Assembly (NCBI GenBank): GCA_014650015.1
Contig: BMUD01000021.1
Coordinates: forward strand, 1-64,000
Reading direction: 5' to 3'
Length of the DNA stretch: 64,000 bases
Origin: Streptomyces griseoloalbus
Lineage (GTDB): Bacteria; Actinomycetota; Actinomycetes; Streptomycetales; Streptomycetaceae
Below, in pieces: positions 28,960 to 38,081 of this stretch. How positions within the stretch are numbered: the stretch's first letter is position 1; each line of letters begins with the position of its first letter. Below the pieces are notes generated by a model. That model had not been told where the DNA came from. It made no database searches and saw nothing but the letters and a program-made list of their open reading frames with translations. Made by a program: the position numbers and the translations under genes.

Positions 28960-29988
28960 GTGCGGGTGAGCAGCAGCCTGAAAGAAGTAGCCGCCCGCGC
29001 CGGTGTGTCGGCGCGCACCGTGTCGAATGTGGTCAACGGTTCCGCCCGGGTCTCGGCGCAGACCCGGCAGCGCGTGCAGGAGGCGATCGACGAGCTGGGG
29101 TACCGGCCCAATCTGGCCGCCCGCAGTCTGCGGGCAGGCCGCACCGGCATCATCGGTCTCGCCATCCCGGAGCTGCACTCGCCCTACTTCGGCGAGCTCG
29201 CCGGTCTCCTGGTCGACGAGGCGCGGCGCCGCTCGTGGACGGTGATCATCGACCAGACGCACGGGGACGCCGAGGCGGAACGGCGGCTGCTGACCGGCGA
29301 CGGCGGACGGGTGATGGACGGGCTCATCATCAGCCCGTGGGCGCTGGAGGCCCAGGATCTGGCGACCACCGCGCCCTCACTGCCCATGGTGCTGCTCGGA
29401 GAGCGCAGCCCTCAGGGCATGGCGGACCGCGTGGCGGTGGACAACGTGGCCGCCGCGGACGAGGCGACCACCCATCTCCTGACGCTGGGGCGCCGCCGCA
29501 TAGCCGCCATCGGACTGCAACCGCACCTGCAGAACGGCACGGCCGAGCAGCGCGCCGAAGGTTACCGCAGGGCGCTGCGACGTGCGGGGGTCCCACCCCG
29601 GCCGGAGTGGGAGCGCGCGGTCGGCTCACTGCACCGGAGGGAAGGCGCCCGTGCCATGGCGGAGCTGCTCGATGGGGGAACCGCTCCTGACGCGGTGTTC
29701 GCCTTCACGGACGAACTGGCGCTGGGGGCCATGCACATGGCGCACACCCGGGGAGTTCGCGTGCCGGAGGAACTGGCGATCGTCGGCTTCGACGACATCG
29801 AGGACGGCCGGTTCAGCCATCCGACGCTGACCACCGTCTCCCCCGACAAGCGACAGATCGCCGCGCGTGCCCTGCAGTGTCTGGCGGACCGCATCTACAG
29901 CCCGGACAACGAGGTGCCCGCCTCCGATCTGACGATCCCGCATCGACTGGTCGTACGGGGCAGCACTTCAGGGACGCAGGCCCACTGA
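28960..29988 (+). CDS. LacI-family transcriptional regulator
   Basis: A 342-residue LacI/GalR repressor. The N-terminal HTH reads LKEVAARAGVSARTVSNVVN, the hinge helix YRPNLAARSLRAGR, and the periplasmic-binding-like sensor domain ends in VGFDDIEDGRFSHPTLTTV. A GTG at 28960 or 28966 is the likely start; neither has a strong ribosome site. It should repress the divergent PhyH-transporter unit until a sugar-like inducer binds. Confidence 0.94.
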   Translation: MRVSSSLKEVAARAGVSARTVSNVVNGSARVSAQTRQRVQEAIDELGYRPNLAARSLRAGRTGIIGLAIPELHSPYFGELAGLLVDEARRRSWTVIIDQTHGDAEAERRLLTGDGGRVMDGLIISPWALEAQDLATTAPSLPMVLLGERSPQGMADRVAVDNVAAADEATTHLLTLGRRRIAAIGLQPHLQNGTAEQRAEGYRRALRRAGVPPRPEWERAVGSLHRREGARAMAELLDGGTAPDAVFAFTDELALGAMHMAHTRGVRVPEELAIVGFDDIEDGRFSHPTLTTVSPDKRQIAARALQCLADRIYSPDNEVPASDLTIPHRLVVRGSTSGTQAH

Positions 29989-30375
29989 CCGTCGTTCGGC
30001 CCGCCCGCATGGGCTCTGAGCGGGCGGTCCGGGCACACTCCGGCCCGCCCGCTGCCAGGGCTCGTGGAACGTCGCCGAACATCGAGCACCTGATCGTCCG
30101 GACGCTCCTTGCCTTTACCGTTGTCCGGCTCCGCGATGGGGCCTTGGGCCTTCGGGTCCGGCATGCCTTCCCCCGGCAGAGCGCGGGCGCTCGCCCGGCG
30201 GGCTGAGCGGCAGGGTGCACCTGGCCGCCGACCGCTGTCCCTCCGGCTCCATCCCGGCCAGGCCGCCGACAGCCCTCGCTTCGTGGCCGCCCTGACCGTC
30301 CCCGTGGTGCGGGGAAGGCAGGGCGCCGGGCGCGCCCACTGCTCGTCGTCGGCGGGCGCATGCGCCCGCTCGTGA
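29989..30375. other. Intergenic, nothing recognised
   Basis: 387 bp between the converging lacI and rRNA methyltransferase genes. Open frames across it have no recognisable content. Confidence 0.5.
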
Positions 30376-31227
30376 TCACCGAGCCTGGTAGGCGGTGGCC
30401 AGCACGGAGACGGTGACCCGGTCGGGCAGAAGATCGTCGTCGGCCAGGTCCGCACGGCGCACATGGCGTGCGCTCGGCGTCATTCCCACCAGGTCGAGGG
30501 CCTCCCGCTCGGCCAAGGGCATGACGTACTCGACCTGTTCGGTAACGGCGGCCCCGAAGAAGGGATCCAGCGCCCGGTGCAGGCGCTGTTCCTTGGCCGG
30601 GTCGATCGTGACCATCGCAGGCACCCGGCCGCGCAGCTCGGCCAGGTGCCGCCCGGTAGGACGGACCACGACCAGCCGGCCGGCCGGGCGGAGCACTCGG
30701 CGGAACTCGGCCGGGTTGCGCGGAGCGAACACGTCCAGCACGACATCGACCACCCCGTCGGCCAGTGGAAAGGGACGGAAGACGTCCCAGGCCGCGGCGG
30801 CGGCTCGTGCATGGGCACGGGCTGCCGAGCGCAGCGCGCGCACCGACGTGTCCAGCCCCAGGCCACGGGCGCCGGGCAACTGGTCGAGCACGCCGGCCAG
30901 GTAGTGGCCCGTACCGCATCCCGCGTCCACGACCGTGGCCTGCTCAGGCGCGGAGTCGGCCGCCAGGCGGGCCACGACTTCGCGGATGGGCGCGTATGTG
31001 CCGGTCGACAGAAAGCGGTCCCGGGCCTGGGCCATGGCCGCGTCATCGCCGCTGGCGGCACGGGTGCCTGTCAGCAGGGCGGCGTAGCCGTGACGGGCGA
31101 TGTCGAAGGTATGCCCCGCCGAGCAGCGCAGGGCACCGCGGTCGGGGTGCAGGCGGCGGGTGCGGCACGTCGGGCAGCGCAGCAGGTCGAGGGATCGTTC
31201 GAGGGCAGGGGGCAGCGACACGGGCAC
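30376..31227 (-). CDS. 23S rRNA (guanine-N1)-methyltransferase, RlmA/TlrB type
   Basis: A 283-residue methyltransferase of the RlmA group. It has an N-terminal zinc ribbon (CPTC at about 18-21, then ALRCSAGHTFDIARHGYA). The SAM motif VVDAGCGTGHYL lies near 98 and DVVLDVFAPRNPAEF near 160. RlmA(II)-type members such as TlrB methylate G748 of 23S rRNA and give macrolide resistance; which guanine this one targets is not readable. It could be housekeeping or self-protection. The leader upstream carries a short peptide and an attenuator-like hairpin, supporting inducible expression. GGAGTGC lies before the GTG start. Confidence 0.9.
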   Translation of the reverse strand: MPVSLPPALERSLDLLRCPTCRTRRLHPDRGALRCSAGHTFDIARHGYAALLTGTRAASGDDAAMAQARDRFLSTGTYAPIREVVARLAADSAPEQATVVDAGCGTGHYLAGVLDQLPGARGLGLDTSVRALRSAARAHARAAAAAWDVFRPFPLADGVVDVVLDVFAPRNPAEFRRVLRPAGRLVVVRPTGRHLAELRGRVPAMVTIDPAKEQRLHRALDPFFGAAVTEQVEYVMPLAEREALDLVGMTPSARHVRRADLADDDLLPDRVTVSVLATAYQAR

Positions 31228-31334
31228 GAGGCACTCCTGGCAAGGGTGAAGGGAAGGGACCGTGCCTGCGCGCGCTCAGATGCCTCAGAAGGAACGGGCA
31301 GCTCCGGGCACGTGGTTCACGCAGGCACACCGAG

Positions 31335-31362
31335 GAGGGCGACGCCGTCCGGCGTCGCCCTC
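31335..31362 (-). terminator. Attenuator-type hairpin in the methyltransferase leader
   Basis: A perfect 12-bp stem (31335-31346 with 31351-31362, loop GTCC) lies between the leader peptide and the methyltransferase start. The upstream arm can instead pair over GGCGT/ACGCC (31351-31355 with 31364-31368), which would break the 12-bp stem. A ribosome at the leader stop codon would cover that alternative partner. Confidence 0.6.
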
Positions 31363-31374
31363 AACGCCTTCCCC

Positions 31375-31404
31375 TCACAGGAAGCAGCAGTGCGGGGTGC
31401 TCAT
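31375..31404 (-). CDS. Leader peptide MSTPHCCFL
   Basis: A ten-codon frame, ATG to TGA, encoding MSTPHCCFL. It starts 177 nt upstream of the rRNA methyltransferase and ends 12 nt before the hairpin. There is no Shine-Dalgarno site, but TAGAAT at 31420-31425 (minus strand) fits a -10 box for a nearly leaderless message. Adjacent Cys codons resemble cysteine-responsive leader peptides of actinobacteria; drug-dependent ribosome stalling is the alternative. Translation is inferred only from position. Confidence 0.5.
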   Translation of the reverse strand: MSTPHCCFL

Positions 31405-31820
31405 GAATGCCACGTCATGATTCTACGAGCACCGGCGAAGTCCCTCATGCCCACCGGAGTTGGGAGAGACGGTCGAGTCCCGCGCGAGGTCGACTCCACC
31501 TCACGACCAGGTCGCTTCCTGGCCTTCTGTGCGGCCGAAACGGGAAGCGGGTTGCCCAAGAGGGTGGCCGTACCGCAACGTGTCGAGAGCGGCCCCGCCG
31601 GTGGTGTCCACCACGGCAGCGCCGTCGGGGCGCCAACCGGCGGCCGGGCTCGTTCGTTGCCTTCTGGGACGTGCCCGGCAGGCGACGAACGGCACGGTCG
31701 GTTGCACCCTCCGCGAGACCGGCCGCGCCTCTGGGGCGCAAGACAACCTCGCCTCGCCGCCTGTTACTTGACGCGGTTTCGGAAATGCACGTCTTGAAGG
31801 CAGGCGGCCCTGAAGTAGGC

Positions 31821-31853
31821 TGTCATTGTTCTAGTACAACCAGAACAATGACA
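31821..31853. promoter_or_regulatory. Perfect palindromic operator of the DUF1648-GntR unit
   Basis: TGTCATTGTTCT (31821-31832) and its exact complement AGAACAATGACA (31842-31853) flank 9 bp. It lies 15 bp before the membrane-protein start, covering the expected promoter. The second gene of the operon is a YtrA-type GntR regulator, the natural ligand for autoregulation. The preceding 400 bp (31430-31820) holds no recognisable gene. Confidence 0.8.
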
Positions 31854-31868
31854 CGAGGGGGGAGTCGG

Positions 31869-32813
31869 ATGACCGTCATTCGCAGGTGCGCCCTGTCCGC
31901 CGTTCCGTTCGGCATCGCTACCGCCGCCTACGTCGGTGTCTTTTGGGCGAGCTACGACCGGCTGCCCGGGCGGATCGCCACCCACTTCTCGGGGGATGGC
32001 GGGGCCGACGGCTTCACGAGCCGGACTGCCGCACTGTGGTTCGGCGGTGGCCTGCTCGTTGGTCTCGGGCTGCTGTTCACAGTGCTGACCCTGGTCTCCA
32101 AGGACAGCCCGGGGGCCAGGTTGACCGCCGCGGTCGGCGCCGGCACGGCAGTCACGCTCGGCTATCCCTTGGTCCTCACCGTCGTTGTCAACACGGACGT
32201 CCAGGACCCGGCGGACGTGCAACTGCCGATGTGGCATATGGCCGTGCTACTGCTCGCGGGCGTGGCCACCGGCGCGCTGGCCTGGTGGCTGACGCGCGGC
32301 GGGCCGCGCCCCGCGCCCGCACGGCTGTCCCCTGCGCTACCGCTGACCGAGGGCGAGGCTGCGGCCTGGAGCCGCACCATGATCTCCCGCGCACTGCTGT
32401 TCCCGGCCGTCGTCGTCACACTCAGCGGGCTGTTCGCCGTGACGTTCGGACCCTGGCAGGCAGGACTGCTGCCGCTCGTCCTCGGCCTTACCTGCGCACC
32501 GTTCGCCGGTGTCCGGGTTACCGTCGACCGGCGCGGACTCACTGTCGCCTCGACGGTCCTGCCCAGGCCCCGGCTGGCCCTGCCGCTCGGCAGTATCGTC
32601 AGTGCCGGCAGCGTCCAGGTCAACGCCATGGGGGACTTCGGTGGCTGGGGCTACCGGATACGCCCGAACCGGCGGGGTGTGGTGCTGCGTTCGGGCGAGG
32701 CGCTCTCGGTCCGCACGGCGGGAGGACGCGAATACCTGGTCACCGTCGACGACTCGACGACCGCGGCCGCGCTGCTCAACGGCCTGGTGAATCGCCACGC
32801 GGCGGGAGCGTGA
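31869..32813 (+). CDS. DUF1648 multi-spanning membrane protein
   Basis: A 314-residue membrane protein with a DUF1648-type N-terminus (YDRLPGRIATHFSGDGGADG after TM1) and about six membrane segments. A soluble C-terminal beta region follows (RVTVDRRGLTVASTVL, VVLRSGEALSVRTAGGREYLVTVDD). The ATG has GGGGGGAG upstream; longer in-frame extensions are non-coding in character. It is in an operon with the GntR gene 7 bp later. Such pairs are common and thought to respond to envelope stress; a molecular function is not known. Confidence 0.85.
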   Translation: MTVIRRCALSAVPFGIATAAYVGVFWASYDRLPGRIATHFSGDGGADGFTSRTAALWFGGGLLVGLGLLFTVLTLVSKDSPGARLTAAVGAGTAVTLGYPLVLTVVVNTDVQDPADVQLPMWHMAVLLLAGVATGALAWWLTRGGPRPAPARLSPALPLTEGEAAAWSRTMISRALLFPAVVVTLSGLFAVTFGPWQAGLLPLVLGLTCAPFAGVRVTVDRRGLTVASTVLPRPRLALPLGSIVSAGSVQVNAMGDFGGWGYRIRPNRRGVVLRSGEALSVRTAGGREYLVTVDDSTTAAALLNGLVNRHAAGA

Positions 32814-32820
32814 GAAGGAA

Positions 32821-33212
32821 TGCTGTTTCGGGTACTGCCGAGCTCTCCCGTGCCCCTGGGCGAGCAGATCGCCGCCTGTGTACGGGGAGGCATCGCCAAC
32901 GGCACGGCAGTCCCGGGTGAGCGACTGCCGCCTGCCCGTGAGGTCGCCGAGTCGCTGGGCGTCAACGTGCACACGGTTCTCCGCGGTTACCAGCGCCTGC
33001 GTGACGAGGGCTTGATCGAGCTGCGCCGTGGCCGGGGCGCCGTGATCACCGCGGCGCCCGGCGTCGCGGATCAGGCCCGGCTCACCGAGGCCGTGCACGG
33101 CCTCATCACCCAGGCGCGCGAGTTCGGTCTCACAGACCAGGAGCTCCTGTCCATGGTGCACAAGTGCCTGTCCAGCGCACCCGGCACCACACCACCCGCA
33201 CCTGGGGACTGA
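32821..33212 (+). CDS. GntR-family regulator, YtrA type
   Basis: A 130-residue GntR regulator with the winged helix (LGEQIAACVRGGIANG, PPAREVAESLGVNVHTVLR, RLRDEGLIELRRGRGAVI) and only a short C-terminal helical tail, as in the YtrA subfamily. It follows the DUF1648 gene by 7 bp with GAAGGA before the ATG. It most likely represses its own operon at the 31821-31853 palindrome. Confidence 0.92.
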
Positions 33213-33432
33213 ACGCCTAACGGGCACCACGGCAGCAGCAGCCCGCGCCCGGGACAGGCGGATCACCACCGGCGTGGAAGCCGCCGTTCGGACTGTTCCG
33301 GCTGCGGCTCAGCAACTGTCCAGGGCTGTGTCCCTTCCGGCGGGGACCTGATTGGCTCCGGTAGTCACATCTCGAGGACGGCTGTGGAGCCTGCGGCCCG
33401 CGCGGCGACGCCGTACGCCCCGACCAGCGACA

Positions 33433-33753
33433 TCAGCCTGCGGTACCTCCACCATCAGGGACGGGGCGTCGGTGAGGTCCACCGGGTTCGTCGTCCGGCC
33501 GGTCCGCGCCCTCGAGGGCATCCCACCTGCGCATGTACCGGTCGATCCTGTCTCGGACCTGCCGTCGTAGCCGGTCATGCATGCCGGGGTCCATCCCCTC
33601 CGCCGCGAACACGGCGTCGGTGAAGCTGTCCGCGTCGGCAGGAGGCGCCTGCTGCAGGCGACGCCGCTCTTGCGGCGGGAGGCAGAAGCCGAGGTCGGCG
33701 CAGAGGTCGTACAGGAGCTGCCGAATGCCGGCCTGCGAGTCGCGTGGGGCCAT
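33433..33753 (-). CDS. Small conserved-looking hypothetical protein
   Basis: A 106-residue hydrophilic protein. The start at 33753 opens with QAGIRQLLYDLCADLGFCLP, followed by helical, charged sequence (HDRLRRQVRDRIDRYMRRWD) and a Pro/Gly tail. It looks like a real helical protein with coding composition, but I do not recognise a family. It stands alone, upstream of nothing on its strand. Confidence 0.55.
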   Translation of the reverse strand: MAPRDSQAGIRQLLYDLCADLGFCLPPQERRRLQQAPPADADSFTDAVFAAEGMDPGMHDRLRRQVRDRIDRYMRRWDALEGADRPDDEPGGPHRRPVPDGGGTAG

Positions 33754-33973
33754 GAAACGGCATGGTCGCACGCTCGGCCGGTCGTCTGTCACCGACTTCG
33801 GCGAAGCGAAGCGAAGCGGGCACGGAGCACGGACGCCGAGCCGGAAACCCGCACCGTGACGCCCGCCGACAAGCAGGACCGGGACGCCGCCCGCGCACTG
33901 CTCCGGCGCCTCCGACTCACGCACCGGCGGAGCACCCGGTCATGGGCCGACTCCGCCTGCCCCGGCCAGCTCG

Positions 33974-35233
33974 TTACCTGGGCTCCCTCCCCAAGGCGCC
34001 CAGAGGGTCGTCGTCCCGCAAGGAACTCGTCTCCGAGTTGCCTCGCCGGGCGGGAACGGGGATGGCGACCTTGCCGAATGCGCGCATGGCGAGGGCGCCG
34101 GCAAGGGGCCCGGGCGCGAGAAGAAGGAAGGCATAACGCCAGCCGACCATCTCGGCCAGCAGGGGAGTGAGCTGAATGCTGATGACGGTGAGGGCGAACC
34201 CGATCGCCGTCTGGCCGGTGAGAGCCGTTCCGATGTAACGACGGTCGGCGACTTCGCTCAGCGATGTCGAGAACACCCCGGAGTCCGCGATCACGGCAGC
34301 GCCCCACAGCGTGCAGAAGGCGAACAGAAGCAGCGGCGGGGCGTGGAAGAAGAGGGGGGAGAGCAGGCAGCACAGGCCGCTGAGAAGCAGCGCCGCCAGG
34401 GCGGCGGGAGGGCGGCCGAAGCGGTCCGCGCCCCACCCGCCGAGCAGACAGCCGACTGCCCCGCCGATTCCCATGGCGAGGAACACCGTGATCTCCACCG
34501 AGCCCGGGAGCCCCGTCGCGGTGCCGGTGGCCGACAGGAAGGACGGGATCCAGGTCCACAGGGCGTAGAGCTCCCACATGTGCCCGAAGTAGCCGAGGTT
34601 GACCAGCGACGGCCCACGTTCGGTGAACATGGTCAGCGCGTACCGGGGATTGCGCGCGGGTGCGGCCGGTGCTGCGTGCGGGCCGGGCCGGATGAAGACC
34701 AGTGCTATGACGGCGCCCACGAGCCCGGCCCCTGCCGCGGTGAGCAGGACACCGCGCCAGGGAAGGGATCCCAGCCCGGCGATGAGATGGGGAAGCGTGG
34801 AGCCAAGGGTGAGGGCGGCGATGAGGACGCCCATGGTCCTGCCCCGTCCGGAGCTGCCGGCCCAGGAGGCCATCAGCTTCATGCCGACGGGATAGACCCC
34901 GGCCAGGAACATCCCGGTCATGAACCGCAGGGGGACGGCGGCGCCCAGCCGGTCCGCGAACAGGGCCAGCACCACGGTACAGGCGGCGGCTGCCGCGGCA
35001 CTCGCGGCGAGCAGGCGCTGGGGCGGGACACGGTCAGCCAGGTTGAGGGCGGTCGAGGTCAAGGCCCCGGCCACGAAGCCGACCTGCACGGAAGCCGTCA
35101 GCCACACCGCGCCGCCGGCCGTCAGCCCCCAGTCGTTCCTCAGACTGGGCACCACCGCCGACAGGGAAAACCACACAGCGAGGCCGAGTACTTGCACGGC
35201 GGCGATCGCCCCGCGCCGCACCATGACGTTCAC
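33974..35233 (-). CDS. MFS transporter
   Basis: A 419-residue major facilitator with about 12 membrane segments (AVQVLGLAVWFSLSAVVPSL as TM1). Motif A-like GGWGADRFGRPPAAL follows TM8 and the repeated hydrophobic blocks are intact. The GTG at 35233 is chosen because AGGAGGG lies 6 nt upstream; an ATG three codons later is possible. The substrate is unknown, and drug or small-acid efflux is typical for this group. Confidence 0.88.
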   Translation of the reverse strand: MNVMVRRGAIAAVQVLGLAVWFSLSAVVPSLRNDWGLTAGGAVWLTASVQVGFVAGALTSTALNLADRVPPQRLLAASAAAAAACTVVLALFADRLGAAVPLRFMTGMFLAGVYPVGMKLMASWAGSSGRGRTMGVLIAALTLGSTLPHLIAGLGSLPWRGVLLTAAGAGLVGAVIALVFIRPGPHAAPAAPARNPRYALTMFTERGPSLVNLGYFGHMWELYALWTWIPSFLSATGTATGLPGSVEITVFLAMGIGGAVGCLLGGWGADRFGRPPAALAALLLSGLCCLLSPLFFHAPPLLLFAFCTLWGAAVIADSGVFSTSLSEVADRRYIGTALTGQTAIGFALTVISIQLTPLLAEMVGWRYAFLLLAPGPLAGALAMRAFGKVAIPVPARRGNSETSSLRDDDPLGALGREPR

Positions 35234-35603
35234 AGATGCCCTCCTGGACCGAGTCCTCGTTTCCCTGACCTCACACGCTGTGGCCGAAAGGCCGACCCTA
35301 TGCGCCCCGGAACCCCGAGCGTGGCCTGCCCCTGCGGCAGGCAGCAGCCCGCAAGGCGGCGCCCCGAGGTCTTCACCTGCGGAGCACCCCTGTCCGTGAC
35401 AGCTGTCGCGCTGTGGGAGTTGCGGCGACTGCGCTCCAGACACCGAATCACCGGACGGGGGGCGCTACGGAGGTAAGGGCCGCGTCCGACCATGCACGAA
35501 AGCTCGCACCGGGCCGGAGCGCCGTGTCGTGGACCACCACAGGCTTCCCCCCTGGTCGTGACTCCGGGGCCGCTCACCTCGCCCTTCGCCTAGGCTGTCG
35601 TCC
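35234..35603. other. Divergent promoter region
   Basis: 370 bp between the MFS gene and the divergent GlxA-type regulator. No ORF or strong dyad is recognised. Confidence 0.4.
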
Positions 35604-36560
35604 GTGCCAGCTTCCCGCCTGCGCCGCGTCGCCGTCCTCGTCTGCGAAGGCGCCAAGCCTCTCGATGTCGGCATCCCCGCGCAGGTCTTCACGACTCGGG
35701 CGAGCATGCCGTACGAGGTGCGGGTGTGCGGTGCGGCCCCGGGGCTGGTCGCCGGTGGCGACGGTCTGTCGTACTACGTAGCCCAAGGGCTGGAGGCGTT
35801 GGAATGGGCCGACATCGTCTTCGTTCCCGGCTACCGGTTCCCCGACCGCGAGGATCCGCCGCCCGCCGTCGTCGACGCGCTGGCCGCGGCCCACGACCGG
35901 GGCGCGCGGCTCGCGGCCATCTCCACCGGGGCCTTCGCCCTGGCTGCCACGGGCGTGCTCGACGGCAGGCGCGCGACGACGCACTGGCACTACACCCGGG
36001 CACTGGCGGCGAAACATCCCTCGGTACGCGTCGACGAGAACGTGCTGTTCGTCGACGAGGGCAGCGTGCTGACCTCGGCCGGCGCCGCCTCGGGGATCGA
36101 CCTGTGCCTGCACATCCTGCGCGGCGACCTCGGAGTGGCCGCTTCGAACCATGCCGCCCGGCGCCTGGTCGCGGCCCCCTACCGCAGCGGCGGCCAGGCG
36201 CAGTACGTGCCGCGCAGCGTGCCCGAACAACTCGGCGAGCGGTTCGCCGCCACCCGCGAATGGGCCCTGCGCCGGCTCGGCGAGCCCCTGACCCTCGGCG
36301 CGCTCGCCGGGCATGCGGCGGTCTCACCCCGTACGTTCTCCCGGCGTTTCGTCGAGGACACGGGGTACACACCGATGCAATGGGTCATGCGCGCCCGTAT
36401 CGACGCGGCCCGCGAACTGCTGGAACGCTCCCAGCGCAGCGTCGAGCAGATCGCCGCCGATGTAGGCCTCGGCACCGGTGCCAATCTGCGCCTGCACTTC
36501 CAGCGCATCCTGGGCACCACACCGAGCGAGTACCGGCGCACCTTCGCCCAGGCGGAATAG
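35604..36560 (+). CDS. GlxA-family transcriptional regulator (DJ-1/PfpI + AraC HTH)
   Basis: A 318-residue regulator. The N-terminal DJ-1/PfpI-like domain (about 8-180, VAVLVCEGAKPLDVGIPAQV, ISTGAFALAATGVLDGRRATTHW) lacks a clear catalytic Cys. The C-terminal AraC HTH (about 215-310) has LGALAGHAAVSPRTFSRRF, GYTPMQWVMRARIDAARELL and LGTTPSEYRRTF. It is divergent from the MFS gene and 108 bp upstream of gap, so either may be its target. Confidence 0.93.
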   Translation: MPASRLRRVAVLVCEGAKPLDVGIPAQVFTTRASMPYEVRVCGAAPGLVAGGDGLSYYVAQGLEALEWADIVFVPGYRFPDREDPPPAVVDALAAAHDRGARLAAISTGAFALAATGVLDGRRATTHWHYTRALAAKHPSVRVDENVLFVDEGSVLTSAGAASGIDLCLHILRGDLGVAASNHAARRLVAAPYRSGGQAQYVPRSVPEQLGERFAATREWALRRLGEPLTLGALAGHAAVSPRTFSRRFVEDTGYTPMQWVMRARIDAARELLERSQRSVEQIAADVGLGTGANLRLHFQRILGTTPSEYRRTFAQAE

Positions 36561-36667
36561 CCTGCGCATCCTTGGCGTGATCCTTTTGAACCATGGCGAT
36601 CACGCCACTGCCACGGGCTGACGCGGAGCGCCATCCTCGTGGGTGGACGAAGGGACATCACACACTC

Positions 36668-37663
36668 ATGACTCGTATCGCGATCAACGGATTCGGCCGC
36701 ATCGGACGCAATGTGCTGCGCGCGCTGCTCGAGCGCGACAGCACGCTGGACGTCGTGGCGGTCAACGACCTGACGGACCCCGCCACCTTGGCGCGGCTGC
36801 TCGCCTACGACACGACCGCCGGCCGGCTCGGCCGGCCGGTCACCACCGAGGGCAACACCCTCATGGTCGACGGCCGTCGGATCACGGTGCTCGCCGAGCG
36901 CGAGCCGGCGCAGCTGCCGTGGGCCGAGCTCGGCGTGGACCTCGTGCTGGAGGCGACCGGCCGCTTCACCTCCGCCAAGGCCGCCAGGGCCCACCTGGAC
37001 GCGGGCGCGAAGAAGGTCCTGGTCGGCGCACCGTCGGACGGTGCCGACGTCACCCTGGCGTTCGGCGTGAACACCGACGCATACGACCCGCAGACGCACA
37101 CGATCATCTCCAACGCCTCGTGCACGACGAACGCACTCGCGCCCCTGGCCGCGGTCCTCGACCGACTCGCCGGTATCGAGCACGGCTTCATGACGACGGT
37201 GCACGCCTACACCCAGGAGCAGAACCTGCAGGACGGTCCGCACCGCGACGCCCGCCGTGCCCGCGCCGCAGCCGTCAACATCGTCCCGACCACGACGGGC
37301 GCCGCCAAGGCGATCGGCCTCGTGCTGCCCAACCTCGACGGCAAGCTGTCGGGTGACTCGATCCGCGTGCCGGTCCCTGTCGGTTCGATCGTCGAACTCA
37401 ACACGACCGTCAGCCGGGACGTGACACGCGAGGACGTGCTGGAGGCGTACCGAGCCGCGGCGCAGGGGCCCCTCGCCGGAGTCCTCGAGTACTCGCAGGA
37501 CCCGCTGGTGTCGTCCGACATCATCGGCAACCCGGCCTCGTCGATCTTCGACTCGGCCCTCACCCGCGTCGACGGCCGCCACGTCAAGGTGGTCGCCTGG
37601 TACGACAACGAGTGGGGCTTCTCGAACCGCGTCATCGACACACTGGAGCTCCTCGCCGCCTGA
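36668..37663 (+). CDS. gap: Glyceraldehyde-3-phosphate dehydrogenase
   Basis: A 331-residue GAPDH. It has NAD-binding INGFGRIGRN at the start, the catalytic Cys in SNASCTTNALAP near 151, TVHAYTQEQ, and the C-terminal WYDNEWGFSNR. It interconverts glyceraldehyde 3-phosphate and 1,3-bisphosphoglycerate. The start MTRIAINGF fits the family; an extension to 36593 is spurious. It stands outside a pgk-tpi operon, so it may be a second, conditionally used copy. Confidence 0.96.
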   Translation: MTRIAINGFGRIGRNVLRALLERDSTLDVVAVNDLTDPATLARLLAYDTTAGRLGRPVTTEGNTLMVDGRRITVLAEREPAQLPWAELGVDLVLEATGRFTSAKAARAHLDAGAKKVLVGAPSDGADVTLAFGVNTDAYDPQTHTIISNASCTTNALAPLAAVLDRLAGIEHGFMTTVHAYTQEQNLQDGPHRDARRARAAAVNIVPTTTGAAKAIGLVLPNLDGKLSGDSIRVPVPVGSIVELNTTVSRDVTREDVLEAYRAAAQGPLAGVLEYSQDPLVSSDIIGNPASSIFDSALTRVDGRHVKVVAWYDNEWGFSNRVIDTLELLAA

Positions 37664-38081
37664 CCAGGCACCGGAAAGCCGCACGGAGTCCGGGCCCGGT
37701 ACCGCGGCAGAGACGGACGCGCCGGAGAAGCCTCCCGCGGCCAGGGGCAGGCGTCCACGACACGGTGGTGGGCCCGGACAGACCCCCAGGGCCGGCCACC
37801 GGAACCCCGGACACCCCCGGGCGGCTGTGGGTTCGCCGGAAGCGAGGCGCGGCTCGGTCCTCCCCGCGCCTCTGGGTCGAGGACGGCGAGGACGACGGGC
37901 CATGCTCCGGCGTCCTCGCCCTGCACCAGGAGATCTTCGAGGACGACGCGACGAGTGACCAGCGGGACGAGTTCTCGCCACCGGTCGGGCACGTACCAGG
38001 CCACCCACCGTGAGAAGGGGAACGAAGTTCCGGCGAACCGGACAAGGCACGGCCTGCTGGGGTGATCGCACGGCTGAAGGA
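37664..38081. other. Intergenic, no supported gene
   Basis: 418 bp after gap. Minus-strand frames give stretches such as RWVAWYVPDRWRELVPLVTR (about 37930-38000) that look protein-like, but they have no family I know and no start. Confidence 0.35.

Noticed and set aside
30463-31797. Plus-strand frame of 444 codons over the rRNA methyltransferase
   Set aside because: It is antisense to a protein with clear zinc-ribbon and SAM motifs.
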